From HdN1 sp964473645 (GTDB taxonomy: Bacteria; Pseudomonadota; Gammaproteobacteria; Pseudomonadales; Ketobacteraceae), in contig CAYYPW010000018.1 in assembly GCA_964473645.1 (NCBI GenBank), forward strand, positions 1 to 64,000: DNA of 64,000 nucleotides, in the 5' to 3' direction. This document shows, piece after piece, positions 8,530 through 18,800 of the stretch; position 1 is the stretch's first letter, and each line of letters begins with the position of its first letter. A model generated the notes under the pieces. That model searched no databases. It was not told the DNA's origin and saw nothing but the letters and a program-made list of their open reading frames with translations. A program made the translations under genes and the position numbers.

Positions 8530-9372
8530 ATGAATAAGCCAACCATCGAGCAGGTTGAACAACGTCGCCGCGAGTTTCGTGACTTGCATTATCTCGATGC
8601 TGCCTTCCTGATTCCCAATCCGTGGGACGTCGGCACTGCCAAGCTGCTAACTCATTTGGGATTTCAGGCGATCGCGACGACCAGTGCCGGTTTTGCCTTC
8701 GCCCAGGGGCTGCCAGACAACGGTGTTGGAAGAGTGTTGATGTTTCGCCATGTGTCTGAAATGGTCGCTGCAACTTCGCTTCCGGTCAGTGCCGATCTAG
8801 AAAACGGCTACGGTGACGACCCAGACACTGTGGCGGAGACGATTCGTCTCGCGCTGGGCAGCGGATTGGCAGGCGCTTCAATCGAGGATGTGCGCGGTAA
8901 GCCAGACAATAGTATTTATCCCATTTCTCTCGCGGTAGAGCGCATTCAAGCGGCGGTTGAAATCATACGTGCACATAATAGCCATTTTGTACTAACAGCC
9001 CGTGCTGAAAATTTCTTATGCGGCAATCCTGATTTAAACGACACGATCAAACGTTTGCAGGCTTTTCAGGAAGCCGGTGCAGATGTGCTTTTTGCCCCTG
9101 GAATTACCCAAAAAGAACATATCGCGGCGATTGTAAGTTCGCTTGATCGCCCAGTGAATGTGGTGATGGGCTTACAAAAATCGCCATTAACGGTAGCTGA
9201 TTTGTCTGCGCTGGGTGTTAAACGCATCAGTATTGGCAGTCGATTAACCCAAGTGGCGTTTGCTGCAGTAAAAAATGCTGCAGTAGAAATGTTAAATCAT
9301 GGAACGTTCAACTTCGTCGAGCGTTCCATGCCGTTTTCTGACCTGCAGGTAATGATGGCTTCGCAAAAATGA
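8530..9372 (+). CDS. Isocitrate lyase / PEP mutase family enzyme
   Basis: A 280-residue TIM-barrel enzyme of the phosphoenolpyruvate mutase/isocitrate lyase superfamily. Recognisable elements are FLIPNPWDVGTAKLL near the N-terminus, SADLENGYGDD (metal-binding acidic residues) and GASIEDVRGK. Members include oxaloacetate decarboxylases, 2,3-dimethylmalate lyases and C-P bond enzymes. I do not see a clear KKCGH-type isocitrate lyase motif, so it is one of the smaller lyases or decarboxylases acting on an alpha-keto acid or dicarboxylate with Mg. It is divergent from the LysR gene. The exact substrate cannot be read from the sequence. Confidence 0.85.
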   Translation: MNKPTIEQVEQRRREFRDLHYLDAAFLIPNPWDVGTAKLLTHLGFQAIATTSAGFAFAQGLPDNGVGRVLMFRHVSEMVAATSLPVSADLENGYGDDPDTVAETIRLALGSGLAGASIEDVRGKPDNSIYPISLAVERIQAAVEIIRAHNSHFVLTARAENFLCGNPDLNDTIKRLQAFQEAGADVLFAPGITQKEHIAAIVSSLDRPVNVVMGLQKSPLTVADLSALGVKRISIGSRLTQVAFAAVKNAAVEMLNHGTFNFVERSMPFSDLQVMMASQK

Positions 9373-9478
9373 CGTGATCCAGATTGCTGATCATGCGATT
9401 ACCCGGCATTTTGCTTAGGTGCTACCGAAGGCTCCGGCGCCTAGAATGTAACGTTTACTTTTCCGTTCTGAGTGGATT

Positions 9479-10504
9479 TCATTGCCAGAAACTGACATCG
9501 GTAATCCAATCGTCGGCAAAAACTGCGCCGTCATAATGTGTCTGATCCAGTGGCAGACTCAATTTGACATTGCCGGATTGCCTTGGGCGCAAGGCAAGGT
9601 TGCGTATTTCATTGGGCCACGCAAATGCGTGGTGGTGAAACGAATCCTCAAGAAATGCTGCGAGAAAATGGGGATTTCCGTTTAGTTGTCGAATTTCATC
9701 AGCAATTTTTTCGTCGCGGCATTCGCCCGCCAATTGTTGCACCAGCATTTCATTCACCTCGCTATACCTTACCGGAAGCTCAGTGGTGTCGGCGCTCACA
9801 TGACTGGGTGCATTGCGTTGTAGCCAGGTTCCGGTATGGTCAGGTTCACCGTCCTGCAAGTAAGGATCAATGGGTTTGCCGTGATCCCACACCATAAAAT
9901 GAATATGCGGCGGCAACCAGGGAAAGGTAAGGGTCATGTCCAGCCCAGCAGAGCCACTTAGCGCGAGCGTTTCACCGCGTTTTACGTGCTGGCCAAGCTG
10001 CACTTTGGATTTCCAGCAGTGAGTGTATTGTGTTAACACACCGTGGCCGTGATCGACTGCGATGGTAATACCGCCACGCAACCAGGTATCTCGAATCATC
10101 ACCACATGCCCCGGTGCAGCAGCAACGAGCCGGGTGCCAATGGGGCAAGTGAAATCGACACCGTCGTGCTCATCATAACTGAGATGTTTGCCACGAAAAT
10201 CGGTGGCGGTATCGCGCGTTACGCGCTGTGAATAGTGTTTGCCGCCGCCGATGCGATCGAAACAGTGGAGAATCGGCGCCAGGCGATTACGAGGGTATTT
10301 GCCCAGATACGTTGGCACTCCAAGATCGGGGCGAAAGAAACCTGCGCTGCTGAGATTGAGTTGAAAAGCAGAGCCGGTTTTACCCAGCACGTGTGCGAGA
10401 TCGGAGCGGATCTGCTTTACCGATCGAATGCCAAACATATTGGACACTTCACGTAGGGCATCCAATGGTTTATGGGTTTTCACAACGTCGACAAAAGCGT
10501 TCAT
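9479..10504 (-). CDS. M23-family (LytM-type) metallopeptidase
   Basis: A 341-residue protein whose central part (about 130-215) is a LytM/M23 zinc peptidase domain. HDGVDFTCPIGTRL gives the HxxxD zinc ligands and PPHIHFMVWD the HxH motif. M23 enzymes cut peptide cross-bridges in peptidoglycan. There is no signal peptide or membrane segment, which is unusual for a cell-wall hydrolase. About 130 residues precede the domain and about 125 follow; I do not recognise either. Its start overlaps the stop of the decarboxylase gene upstream by four bases (ATGA), so the two are translationally coupled. Confidence 0.85.
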   Translation of the reverse strand: MNAFVDVVKTHKPLDALREVSNMFGIRSVKQIRSDLAHVLGKTGSAFQLNLSSAGFFRPDLGVPTYLGKYPRNRLAPILHCFDRIGGGKHYSQRVTRDTATDFRGKHLSYDEHDGVDFTCPIGTRLVAAAPGHVVMIRDTWLRGGITIAVDHGHGVLTQYTHCWKSKVQLGQHVKRGETLALSGSAGLDMTLTFPWLPPHIHFMVWDHGKPIDPYLQDGEPDHTGTWLQRNAPSHVSADTTELPVRYSEVNEMLVQQLAGECRDEKIADEIRQLNGNPHFLAAFLEDSFHHHAFAWPNEIRNLALRPRQSGNVKLSLPLDQTHYDGAVFADDWITDVSFWQ

Positions 10505-12060
10505 GCGATGGTTTCTCCAGTCATTGGATTGAGGGCGGCCTGCTTGTGGGGGGTGGCCCTTGTGTTACTGGTTTGCAGGTGTTCGGGAACGATATCGCGT
10601 CGGTACACATCTTCAATGGTTTCCGCACGTTTGATGAGTGTCGAGGTTTCACCGGTAACCAGAACGCATGCCGGGCGGGGCAGAGCGTTGAAATTGCTTG
10701 CAGACACCTCTTGATAGGCCCCCATATCCAGAAACGCGACAATATCGCCCTCTGTCATGTCAGGCACTTTCACCAGCGGTAAAATGCGATCGGCATAACA
10801 GGAATGGCCCACAATATCTGCCACATGCCGCGCCGGTTGATCAGCCTTGTTGGCAATTCTGAAATCGTGAAAACTCTGCTCATAAACACCACCGCTCATG
10901 AAAAAATAGGTGGTGTCGGTGAGCACCCAGTTCATGCGCATTGGCGCGGTTTGCTGCTTGAATTTTTTCACGCGGGTGAGATGAATACCGATATCACCAT
11001 ACAGGCTACGTCCGGGTTCGAGTTGCAATTTAACACCTTGCAGGTTCACCCCTCCGGCGAGTAACGCTTCTCGGAAGCTGCCTACCGCTGTCCTTGCATA
11101 GTCTTCTACACTGGGCGAGCGGTGGCGGTTCGGTGTTTTTAGCATGACTTTCTCGATCATCTGCGACATCACCTGATAGCGTCCACTGGCTTGCAGTCCA
11201 TAAAGTGCCAGTTCCAGCGGGTAGCTCAGGTAGGTGAGCAAGGTATCTGCTCTCACACCCAATTTACTGTGAGGATCGCGATGAATGGCGAAGCCGCCGC
11301 CAATATCCAGTTCTTTGGGTTGGTACCCGTGCCAGGCCTTGCATAAACGGGCGACGAGATTGCCATAATTTTTCATCAATCCCCGCCAATACCACAGGCT
11401 GTTATGGTGGCGACCTGCGTGAAAATGCAGGCCTGTCAGTTCCACGTGTTGCATTTTCAAGGTTTCGTGGCCCAATTTTTCAAGATATTGGGCGGGAATG
11501 CCTGATTTGTAGACCTGAATCCCCATGTCGATCGAGACGGATTCGCTGGCAAAGTCAGTTTTCTTCCACAAATTGGGAAAGTCGGGTTTCACCCGAAAGC
11601 GAATCGAGGCTTTTTTGCCAAGCTCTCCGGCGATTTGGTTGATACGGGACGGTTCGTCAAGATCTTCAACCGTTATTCTGACGCCTGCTTCGATGCAGCG
11701 CCGCAGCATCGCATCGGATTTGCCACCGCCATTGACCGAAATGCGTTCGGGAAGTGTTCCGCACTGCAAGGCAGAGTGTAGTTCGCCTTCGGAGTAAATA
11801 TCGGCGCCAGCACCTTCCTGCGTGAGTATGGTGCGAATGGCGGACGTCCAGTTGGCCTTGTTGGCGGGCAATACCTCCGTCGGCCCGTCTGGCCAATGCG
11901 CACTGAACGCACGCTGGAAGCGGCGTATATTGCGGCGCAGTTGGTCTTCGGAAAACACGAACAGTGGGCTTCCGTATTGTTCGACCAACTGTGTGGTATC
12001 ACAGCCTTCCATGTATAAATACCCACTCTGGATGCTCAGGCAGTCGTCAATCTGCGCCAT
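10501..12060 (-). CDS. PLP-dependent decarboxylase, diaminopimelate/ornithine type (fold III)
   Basis: A 519-residue member of the LysA/ornithine decarboxylase family. The PLP lysine is Lys68 in PANKAN; GLHFHAGRHHNS and GGGFAI follow; QLEPGRSLYGD is the EPGR phosphate-binding motif; GHSCYADRI is the GxxC..D active-site loop of the partner subunit. It is longer than typical DAP decarboxylase (about 420), with an insertion before the EPGR motif. The ATG at 12060 has GGAGAG six bases upstream. It is translationally coupled to an M23 peptidase and divergent from a TetR gene. Amino-acid decarboxylation is the likely chemistry; a racemase-like activity is possible. Confidence 0.85.
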   Translation of the reverse strand: MAQIDDCLSIQSGYLYMEGCDTTQLVEQYGSPLFVFSEDQLRRNIRRFQRAFSAHWPDGPTEVLPANKANWTSAIRTILTQEGAGADIYSEGELHSALQCGTLPERISVNGGGKSDAMLRRCIEAGVRITVEDLDEPSRINQIAGELGKKASIRFRVKPDFPNLWKKTDFASESVSIDMGIQVYKSGIPAQYLEKLGHETLKMQHVELTGLHFHAGRHHNSLWYWRGLMKNYGNLVARLCKAWHGYQPKELDIGGGFAIHRDPHSKLGVRADTLLTYLSYPLELALYGLQASGRYQVMSQMIEKVMLKTPNRHRSPSVEDYARTAVGSFREALLAGGVNLQGVKLQLEPGRSLYGDIGIHLTRVKKFKQQTAPMRMNWVLTDTTYFFMSGGVYEQSFHDFRIANKADQPARHVADIVGHSCYADRILPLVKVPDMTEGDIVAFLDMGAYQEVSASNFNALPRPACVLVTGETSTLIKRAETIEDVYRRDIVPEHLQTSNTRATPHKQAALNPMTGETIA

Positions 12061-12096
12061 TATCAACTCTCCGCGTGCTTGTTCTTTCAATAACAA

Positions 12097-12143
12097 GAAC
12101 ATTGTTCACATTCTGGAAAACATGATCAATGTTCAGGTATAAT
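12097..12143 (+). promoter_or_regulatory. Divergent promoter with two TetR-type inverted repeats
   Basis: Between the decarboxylase gene and tetR lie GAACA-T-TGTTC (12097-12107) and AACAT-N5-ATGTT (12119-12133), then a perfect TATAAT at 12138-12143, 30 bases before the tetR start. The positions suit an autorepressing TetR that also controls the leftward operon. The -35 box for tetR is not clear. Binding is inferred. Confidence 0.5.
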
Positions 12144-12172
12144 TTGTCAAATACAAAAGAGTAGGTAAGAGC

Positions 12173-12793
12173 ATGCAAGAACGCGCGACACGTCGCAAGC
12201 CTAGCCAGGATCGCAGCAAGGACACGGTCGACAGCATTCTAACAGCAGCCAAACAGTTGATCGGTGAACGCGGCAATGATGCCGTCAGTATGCGCGAAAT
12301 CGCTGCTTTTGCTGGGGTCGCGCCCAGTTCCATTTATCAATACTTTCCGGACAAGAATGCCTTGTTGCAGGAGATCATGAGTGGGTATTACGAGCGTATT
12401 CATAGCGCTATGACCGAAAGTATTGCCTCTGTGCGGTCTGTAGATGACCTTGGCATTGCGCTCGATGAAGGCTTTGAACGGTTTTACCAATTGTTTTTGC
12501 GTGAGCCGGTGCTTGCCACCTTGTGGGCTGGCGTACAGGCAAATACCGTGTTGCGGGAGCTGGATGAGCAGGATAGCGTGCGCAATGCGCGTTACCTTTC
12601 TAACGCCCTGGTAAAGCTGGTGCCTGGTATAAAAAGCAAAGAAGCATTCAATGCTTTTGTATTGTTGATGGATATGGCCGGTTTGACCGTGCGTTTGGCA
12701 TTGGCGCGTGGCAACCGGCAGGGGCGTATTTTGATGGAGGAATACAAACTAATCGTGAAATTGCGCATCGAGCGGTTGATCGAGGCGCCGTAG
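12173..12793 (+). CDS. TetR-family transcriptional regulator
   Basis: A 206-residue TetR protein. The N-terminal helix-turn-helix reads ILTAAKQLIGERGNDAVSM followed by REIAAFAGVAPSSIYQYFPD and KNALL, the canonical TetR signature. The remaining helical part is the ligand-binding and dimer domain. It is divergent from the decarboxylase/M23 operon and convergent with the NRPS-PKS gene, separated from the latter by 28 bases. The inverted repeats in its promoter suggest it represses itself and the divergent operon. The ligand is unknown. Confidence 0.93.
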   Translation: MQERATRRKPSQDRSKDTVDSILTAAKQLIGERGNDAVSMREIAAFAGVAPSSIYQYFPDKNALLQEIMSGYYERIHSAMTESIASVRSVDDLGIALDEGFERFYQLFLREPVLATLWAGVQANTVLRELDEQDSVRNARYLSNALVKLVPGIKSKEAFNAFVLLMDMAGLTVRLALARGNRQGRILMEEYKLIVKLRIERLIEAP

Positions 12794-12814
12794 GATATTC
12801 CTCTGGCGCTCGAT
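12779..12814. terminator. Hairpin between convergent tetR and the NRPS-PKS gene
   Basis: ATCGAGGCGCC at 12779-12789 pairs with GGCGCTCGAT at 12805-12814 with one bulged G, followed by TAATTC. It overlaps the tetR stop and sits before the 3' end of the synthetase gene, so it may terminate either transcript. The U-tract is poor. Confidence 0.4.
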
Positions 12815-12821
12815 TAATTCG

Positions 12822-15800
12822 CTAAATCGGTGGAAGTGTGCGTTCCATTTCTGTTTTCAAATAGGCCGCCATGGAGTTCACATAGGGCGGAAAGTTCATG
12901 GAAATATGGTTACCGCGAATGCGGTGCAAGGTGAAATTACCTTTTACCACGGGTAGCCAGCTCTTGTGTGGGTCTTCCGGAAAATTAAGCATCGGGTCGG
13001 TGTGCTCGAAGTACACGACGTTATGTGGACCGGGTTTCAATATATAATTTTGCGCTGCACGCTGATGCGCAAGCCAGGTACTAAATAACGGTACACCCAG
13101 GTGGGCAGGAATGGCTTGCGATTTACCCTGACGCTGCGCCTGCTGCAACACATAATCGATTTGTGCCTGCGCCTCCAGCGTGCGCATGTGATCGAGGTCG
13201 AGCACAAGATGATCGCGCAGCAGGTAATGCAAAATATCGGTGGCGTTTGAAAATGCCGGGGGCATGTCTTGCGGAGCCGTTGTGTCTATAAGAGCGACCA
13301 GCCGTATCTCCTGTTTTAATATTTGCAGCTGTTGTGCCATTTCATAAGCCACCAACCCACCGAATGAGCAACCGCCCAAGAGGAAAGGCGGTTGCAAGCC
13401 TGCACGTTTTAATTCGTTGATATAGCGTTCTGCCAGCGAATAAATAGAGTTGCTCGGTGGTTCTTCGCCAAATAGGCTGGGTGCTTGAATGGCGTGTACG
13501 GGCATGTCGCTGCCCAACTGTTGAGCCAGATTGCGATAGAATAAAACATCACCCCCGATGGGATGTATCAGTACCAGTGGCGTTTTCTGTGGAACGCCGC
13601 GTTGAATCATGACCAGCGGCGATGGTGGCATTATGGTGGTCTGTTGTGTCTTTTCGCTTGTCCCTTTGTCAATTGCCTCCTTGTCGCATGTCTCTGTGAC
13701 GTTTGTCTGCGCGCCAATATAGCTCGCAAGATCCGTCACCGTGGCGTGTTGTATCAACACAGCTGTGTTGAGTGTTACCCGAAATTGCCGTCGTAGTTGA
13801 TCCAAAAGCGTGATAGCGATCATCGAGTCGCCGCCGAGATCAAAAAAATTATCGTGCACATCGAAATCACTACGTCCCAGTGCATTTGCCCACGCCTGCC
13901 AGACGGTGTTTTCCAGTGGTGTGCGTTGACCTGTGTTGGGTTGCTCGACAGGGTTGATTGGGCGCTCGTGGACATCGCTATTAGAATCGATGTTGAAAAT
14001 GGCGTCGACGCTCTTTGTTTTGGCTGCGGCCACCCAGTAGCTGCGTCTTTCGAAGGGATACGTGGGCAGTGAAACATGATGATGCTGCCTATCCGAATGA
14101 TATTTATCCCAATCGATATCGACGCCTTCTTCCCACAAGCGACCCAGCGCTTTCAATAGATGTTGCGGATCGGGAGAAGGGTCATTCGCGTTGCGTGTGC
14201 AGCTAATAATCGTGTCGTGTTGTGCCTTTTCTGGATGTTGTCGAGCGAGTGCCGACAGCACCTGGCTGGGCCCGACTTCAAGAAAGGTAAGCGCGGTGCC
14301 TGGTGCTTGATGAATTGCGCGATGTTGAAAAACGCTATGCACTGCATGATGAAATCGTACCGTGTAGCGTAGATGATTCACCCAGTATTGCGATGATGTC
14401 GCTTGTTCATGCGTAATCCATTCACCAGTCAGCGTGGATATGAAACGCAGGGTGGGTCTCTGTGGCGCCAGTCGTTGTACATGGGCTGCAAACCGTTCGC
14501 AAATCGGGTCCAGCATGTGCGAATGAAAAGCATGCGATGTATTTAAAATGCGATTTTCAATACCTTGTTGATTCAGTCGTTCGTGCAGGTGTTGAATGGC
14601 AGCATGATCGCCAGATAGCACGCAACGCTTTTCGCCATTGATGGCAGCCAGCGAAATATTTTCAGAAGTGAAAGCTAATGCTTCCGCTTCTGAAAGCGTG
14701 ACGGCCAGCATCTTTCCGTTTTCAAGTTGTTGTGTCAATTGACCGCGAATGGTGACCAGTTCGAGTGCCTGATCCAATGTAAATACACCGGCCAGGCAGG
14801 CCGCCACATACTCACCAACGCTATGACCCAGCATATAATCAGGTGTAATCCCCCACGACATCAGCATTTTCGCAAGCGCGTATTCGAATATGAATAGGCA
14901 CGGTTGTGTCATCGAGGTTTGATGGATTTTCTCGGCGCTGGCGATCGCATCGGAGTATGTGAGCGTTTCAAATATCGTCGGGAATTTTTGCTTGAGTGTA
15001 GCGTTGCAATAATCAATGGTGTCGCGGAATGTCGTTTCAGTTTGATATAGCGCTTGGCCCATGCCAACGTATTGTGATCCCTGACCGGGAAACAGAAATA
15101 CCAGCTTGTGAGGTGCCCCGGAAGCTTCATGGCTGAGAACGCGTTTAGGGTTGAGGGGGCGTAATTCGGTAATGGCATCCTCCCGACTTTTACACACCAG
15201 ATGCCGTCGATGTTTGAATAGCGTTCGCCCTGTGTGCAGGGTGAAACAAATATTGGCGAAGTCCTGCTCGGGGTGTTGCAATAGATGATTAACAAAGCGT
15301 TCGGTCATCTGTTCAAGTGCGCTGGTGGTGCGAGCGGACAGTGTCACCAGCTGCCAGGGGCGGGATGCGCTTGCGGCCGCTTCAACCGGTGCTTGACTCA
15401 GAATAACGTGCGCATTAGTACCGCCCATGCCGAAGGAACTCACACCAGCATGGCGAATTTCGTCGGCAGTTCGCCAAGGCCGGAGTTGGGTGTTGACATA
15501 AAAGGGCGTAGTGTCGAAACCGATACGTGGGTTGGGGGTTCTGAAATGCAAGCTGGCGGGCATAACATTATTTTTGACAATTAATGCGGTTTTGATCAGG
15601 CCGGTAATGCCAGCGGCAACATCGAGATGTCCCAGATTGGTTTTAACTGAGCCGATCGCGCAGTGCTTTATCGGTTGTTCATGAAATACTTGTTTGAGTG
15701 CTTCGATTTCTATCGGATCACCTACGGGTGTGCCGGTGCCATGTGTTTCAATATAGGTAATGTCGTGAGGTTCGAGTAGAGCGCTGGCTTGGGCCAATCG

Positions 15801-18800
15801 TATGGCTTTTGCCTGACCTTCTATTGATGGGGCTGTGTATCCGCTTTTGTGTGCGCCGTCGTTATTCGTGGCTGAGCCGCTGATCACTGCATATATTTGA
15901 TCGTTATTTTTGAGCGCATCATCGAGCCGTTTTAATAGTACGATGCCACACCCTTGTCCTTGCACGGTACCGCTGGCGTCGGCGTCGAAAGCACGGCAAT
16001 GACCATCGGCAGAAAGTATCATACCCTCCTGATGACTATAGCCGTGATTTTCTAGATCACCGAGTGAAACGCCTCCTGCGAGCGCAGCATCACATTCGCG
16101 ATTCAATAACGCCTGACATGCAGTATGAACGGCGACCAGAGAGGTGGAGCACGCTGTTTGTACCACCACGGCAGGCCCGTCAAGATTCAACTTATAAGCG
16201 ACCCGTGAACAGAGAAAATCTTTGTCGTTGCCGAGGTTTACCGCGTAATCGCCAACCGAGGCGAGCAATTCAGGGTGTGTGCATAAATGTTGCCTAAAGT
16301 ATTGATTGATGCCCATACCGCCAAATACACCGATTTTTCCACGATAGCGTGTGGGCACGCAGCCGGCATCTTCAAGGGCTTCCCAGGCGCATTCTAGAAA
16401 CAAACGTTGCTGTGGATCAGTGATTTTTGCCTCGCGGGGAGAATAATTGAAAAACTCGGCATCGAAGTCTTCAACGCTATTCAGCTTTCCTTTGGCGCGC
16501 ACATAATTGCTGGATTTCAGCGTGTCTGCAGGAACCCCTGCGTCGAGCAGCGCTTGATCTGAAAAAAATGTGATGGATTCGGTACCATCGCACAGGTTTT
16601 TCCAGAACTCGGCAACCGTGTCAGCCCCCGGGAAACGGCCCGCCATCCCAACGATGGCAATTTTAACGCCACCAAGATTTGCCATCAGTTGTCTACGCAG
16701 CAGTAGTTTTACCTCGTGCCTGTCTTCTTTAACGAAAATGGAATCTTTACAGGCATGATTTTCAATGGCACGCGCCAGTGATTGAATCGTCGGATACTTA
16801 TAGAGATCGATCAACGTCACTTTGCTTTGAATATACTCGGGAAGATGTTTGTGCACCTTCGCCAGCAACAATGAATGCCCACCGACGTCAAAAAAATTCT
16901 CGTTGATACCGATGCTTGCTGGCGAATTCAGGCCAAGACACTCAGCCCAGGTGTTGGCAATGATACGTTCAAGCTCAGTGCGTGGGGGTTCTGTATGCGC
17001 ACCTTTGTGCTGCAGGTCTTGTTGATTAAATTGTGATGTGGGAGCAGGCAATGCGCGTCGATCTATTTTTTGATTAGAGGTTAATGGAAACGCATTGAGA
17101 CAAATGAAATACGCGGGGACCATATAATCGGGGAGTTTGGCGCGCACATGCTGGCGAACGTGTTGTGCGTCGATGGATGTGTTGTTGGCGGGCACCAGAT
17201 AGGCAACCAACAGCTTGTTACCTTGTTCGTTGGCACTGTCATCGTCTCGCGAGGTGACCAACGCTTCGCGTACATTCGGGTGTTCGCGTAATATCGACTC
17301 GATTTCTCCTGATTCGATGCGGTGCCCGCGAATTTTCAGTTGGTCGTCTACACGACCGAGAAATTCAATGTCGCCGTTTTCGCGATAGCGCGCCAGATCC
17401 CCCGTTTTGTAGAGTAGGCCTAGCGATACAAACGGATCGGCAATGAATTTTTCTACCGTGAGATCGGGCCGATGGAGGTAACCTTTTGATACGCCATCGC
17501 CCCCTACATATATTTCCCCTGTGTGGCCAATTGGCTGTGGGTTGAGTTGTTGATCCAGTATATAAATTCGTGTGTTGGCGATCGGCGTACCGATGCTGAG
17601 CGGAGTGCCATTCTTGAATTCACTGAGGGTTGCCCAGATCGTAGTTTCAGTGGGCCCATAAGCGTTGAAAAAGCGGCGACCGACTGACCATTTTTGTGCC
17701 ATGTTCAGTGGGCACACGTCACCGGCAACTATGAGCGTATGCAATTCTGGCAATGCCGAAGGATCGAGTTGACCCAGTAGCACCGGAGGCAGTACCGCCC
17801 AGGATACACGGCGCGTTGTTAATAATTGCAAAAGATTCGGGCCCAGTTGATCGCTTTTCTGGCTCATCACCAGCGTAGCGCCGGCCTGCAGGGCGGCAAC
17901 GATTTCGAAAATGGATGCGTCGAAATTAATGGAAGCGAATTGTAATAAACGATCACTAGCCGTCAGCTGAAAAACCTTCAGTGCGCACATCAAGTGACAA
18001 ACGTTGGCATGGGTCACGGCAACGCCCTTGGGGCGACCGGTGGAACCGGAGGTATAAATTATGTACGCGGTGTCAGATGCGAATAATTGCACTGTCGGTG
18101 CATGATGGGGCGCATGTTGAAGTGCGATATCTTCCCAGTGAAGAATTTGCGTTTTGTCAGGCTGAATATCGATCTCGGCAGCTTGATGTCGGTGGCAAAA
18201 CAGAAAAGCAGGTGCCGCGTCTTGCACAATATAATGCAGTCTTTCACTGGGGTAGTGAGGGTCCAACGGCAAATAGACAGCACCGGCTTTCATGATGCCC
18301 AGCATGCAATAGAGCAAAGCGGGGGTGCGATCAAGATACACACCGACCACCGCGCCCTTGGTAATGCCTTTGGACAGTAGAAAATGGGCGACTTGGTTTG
18401 TGGTGTGTTCGAGATGGCTATAACTGATGGTTTTCCCGCTGGCGTCAATGGCAGTGGCATCTGGCTGGCGTTGACTGAGCTGGCTGAGGTATGACGGGAG
18501 CAAGCGATTTCTGTCGTAGGCCACCGCTGTGTTATTCCAGTCATGGATCAGTGTTTGGTAATCACTTGCACCTAGCATGTTCAATTGGGCGATGGGGCGG
18601 TTGGGGGCTTCCGCAACACTTCGCAGGAACGTAACGAAATGCTCAGCCGTGCGAGCCATGGCCTCGACACTAAACAGGTCGCTGTTGTATGCAAAGCAGA
18701 AATTGTAGGAATCACCGTATTTTTGTATTTTTAACGTCAAATCCATATCATCGAGCTGTTGCACACGGGCCTGTCGTTTCCAAATACCCATGTCACCTAA

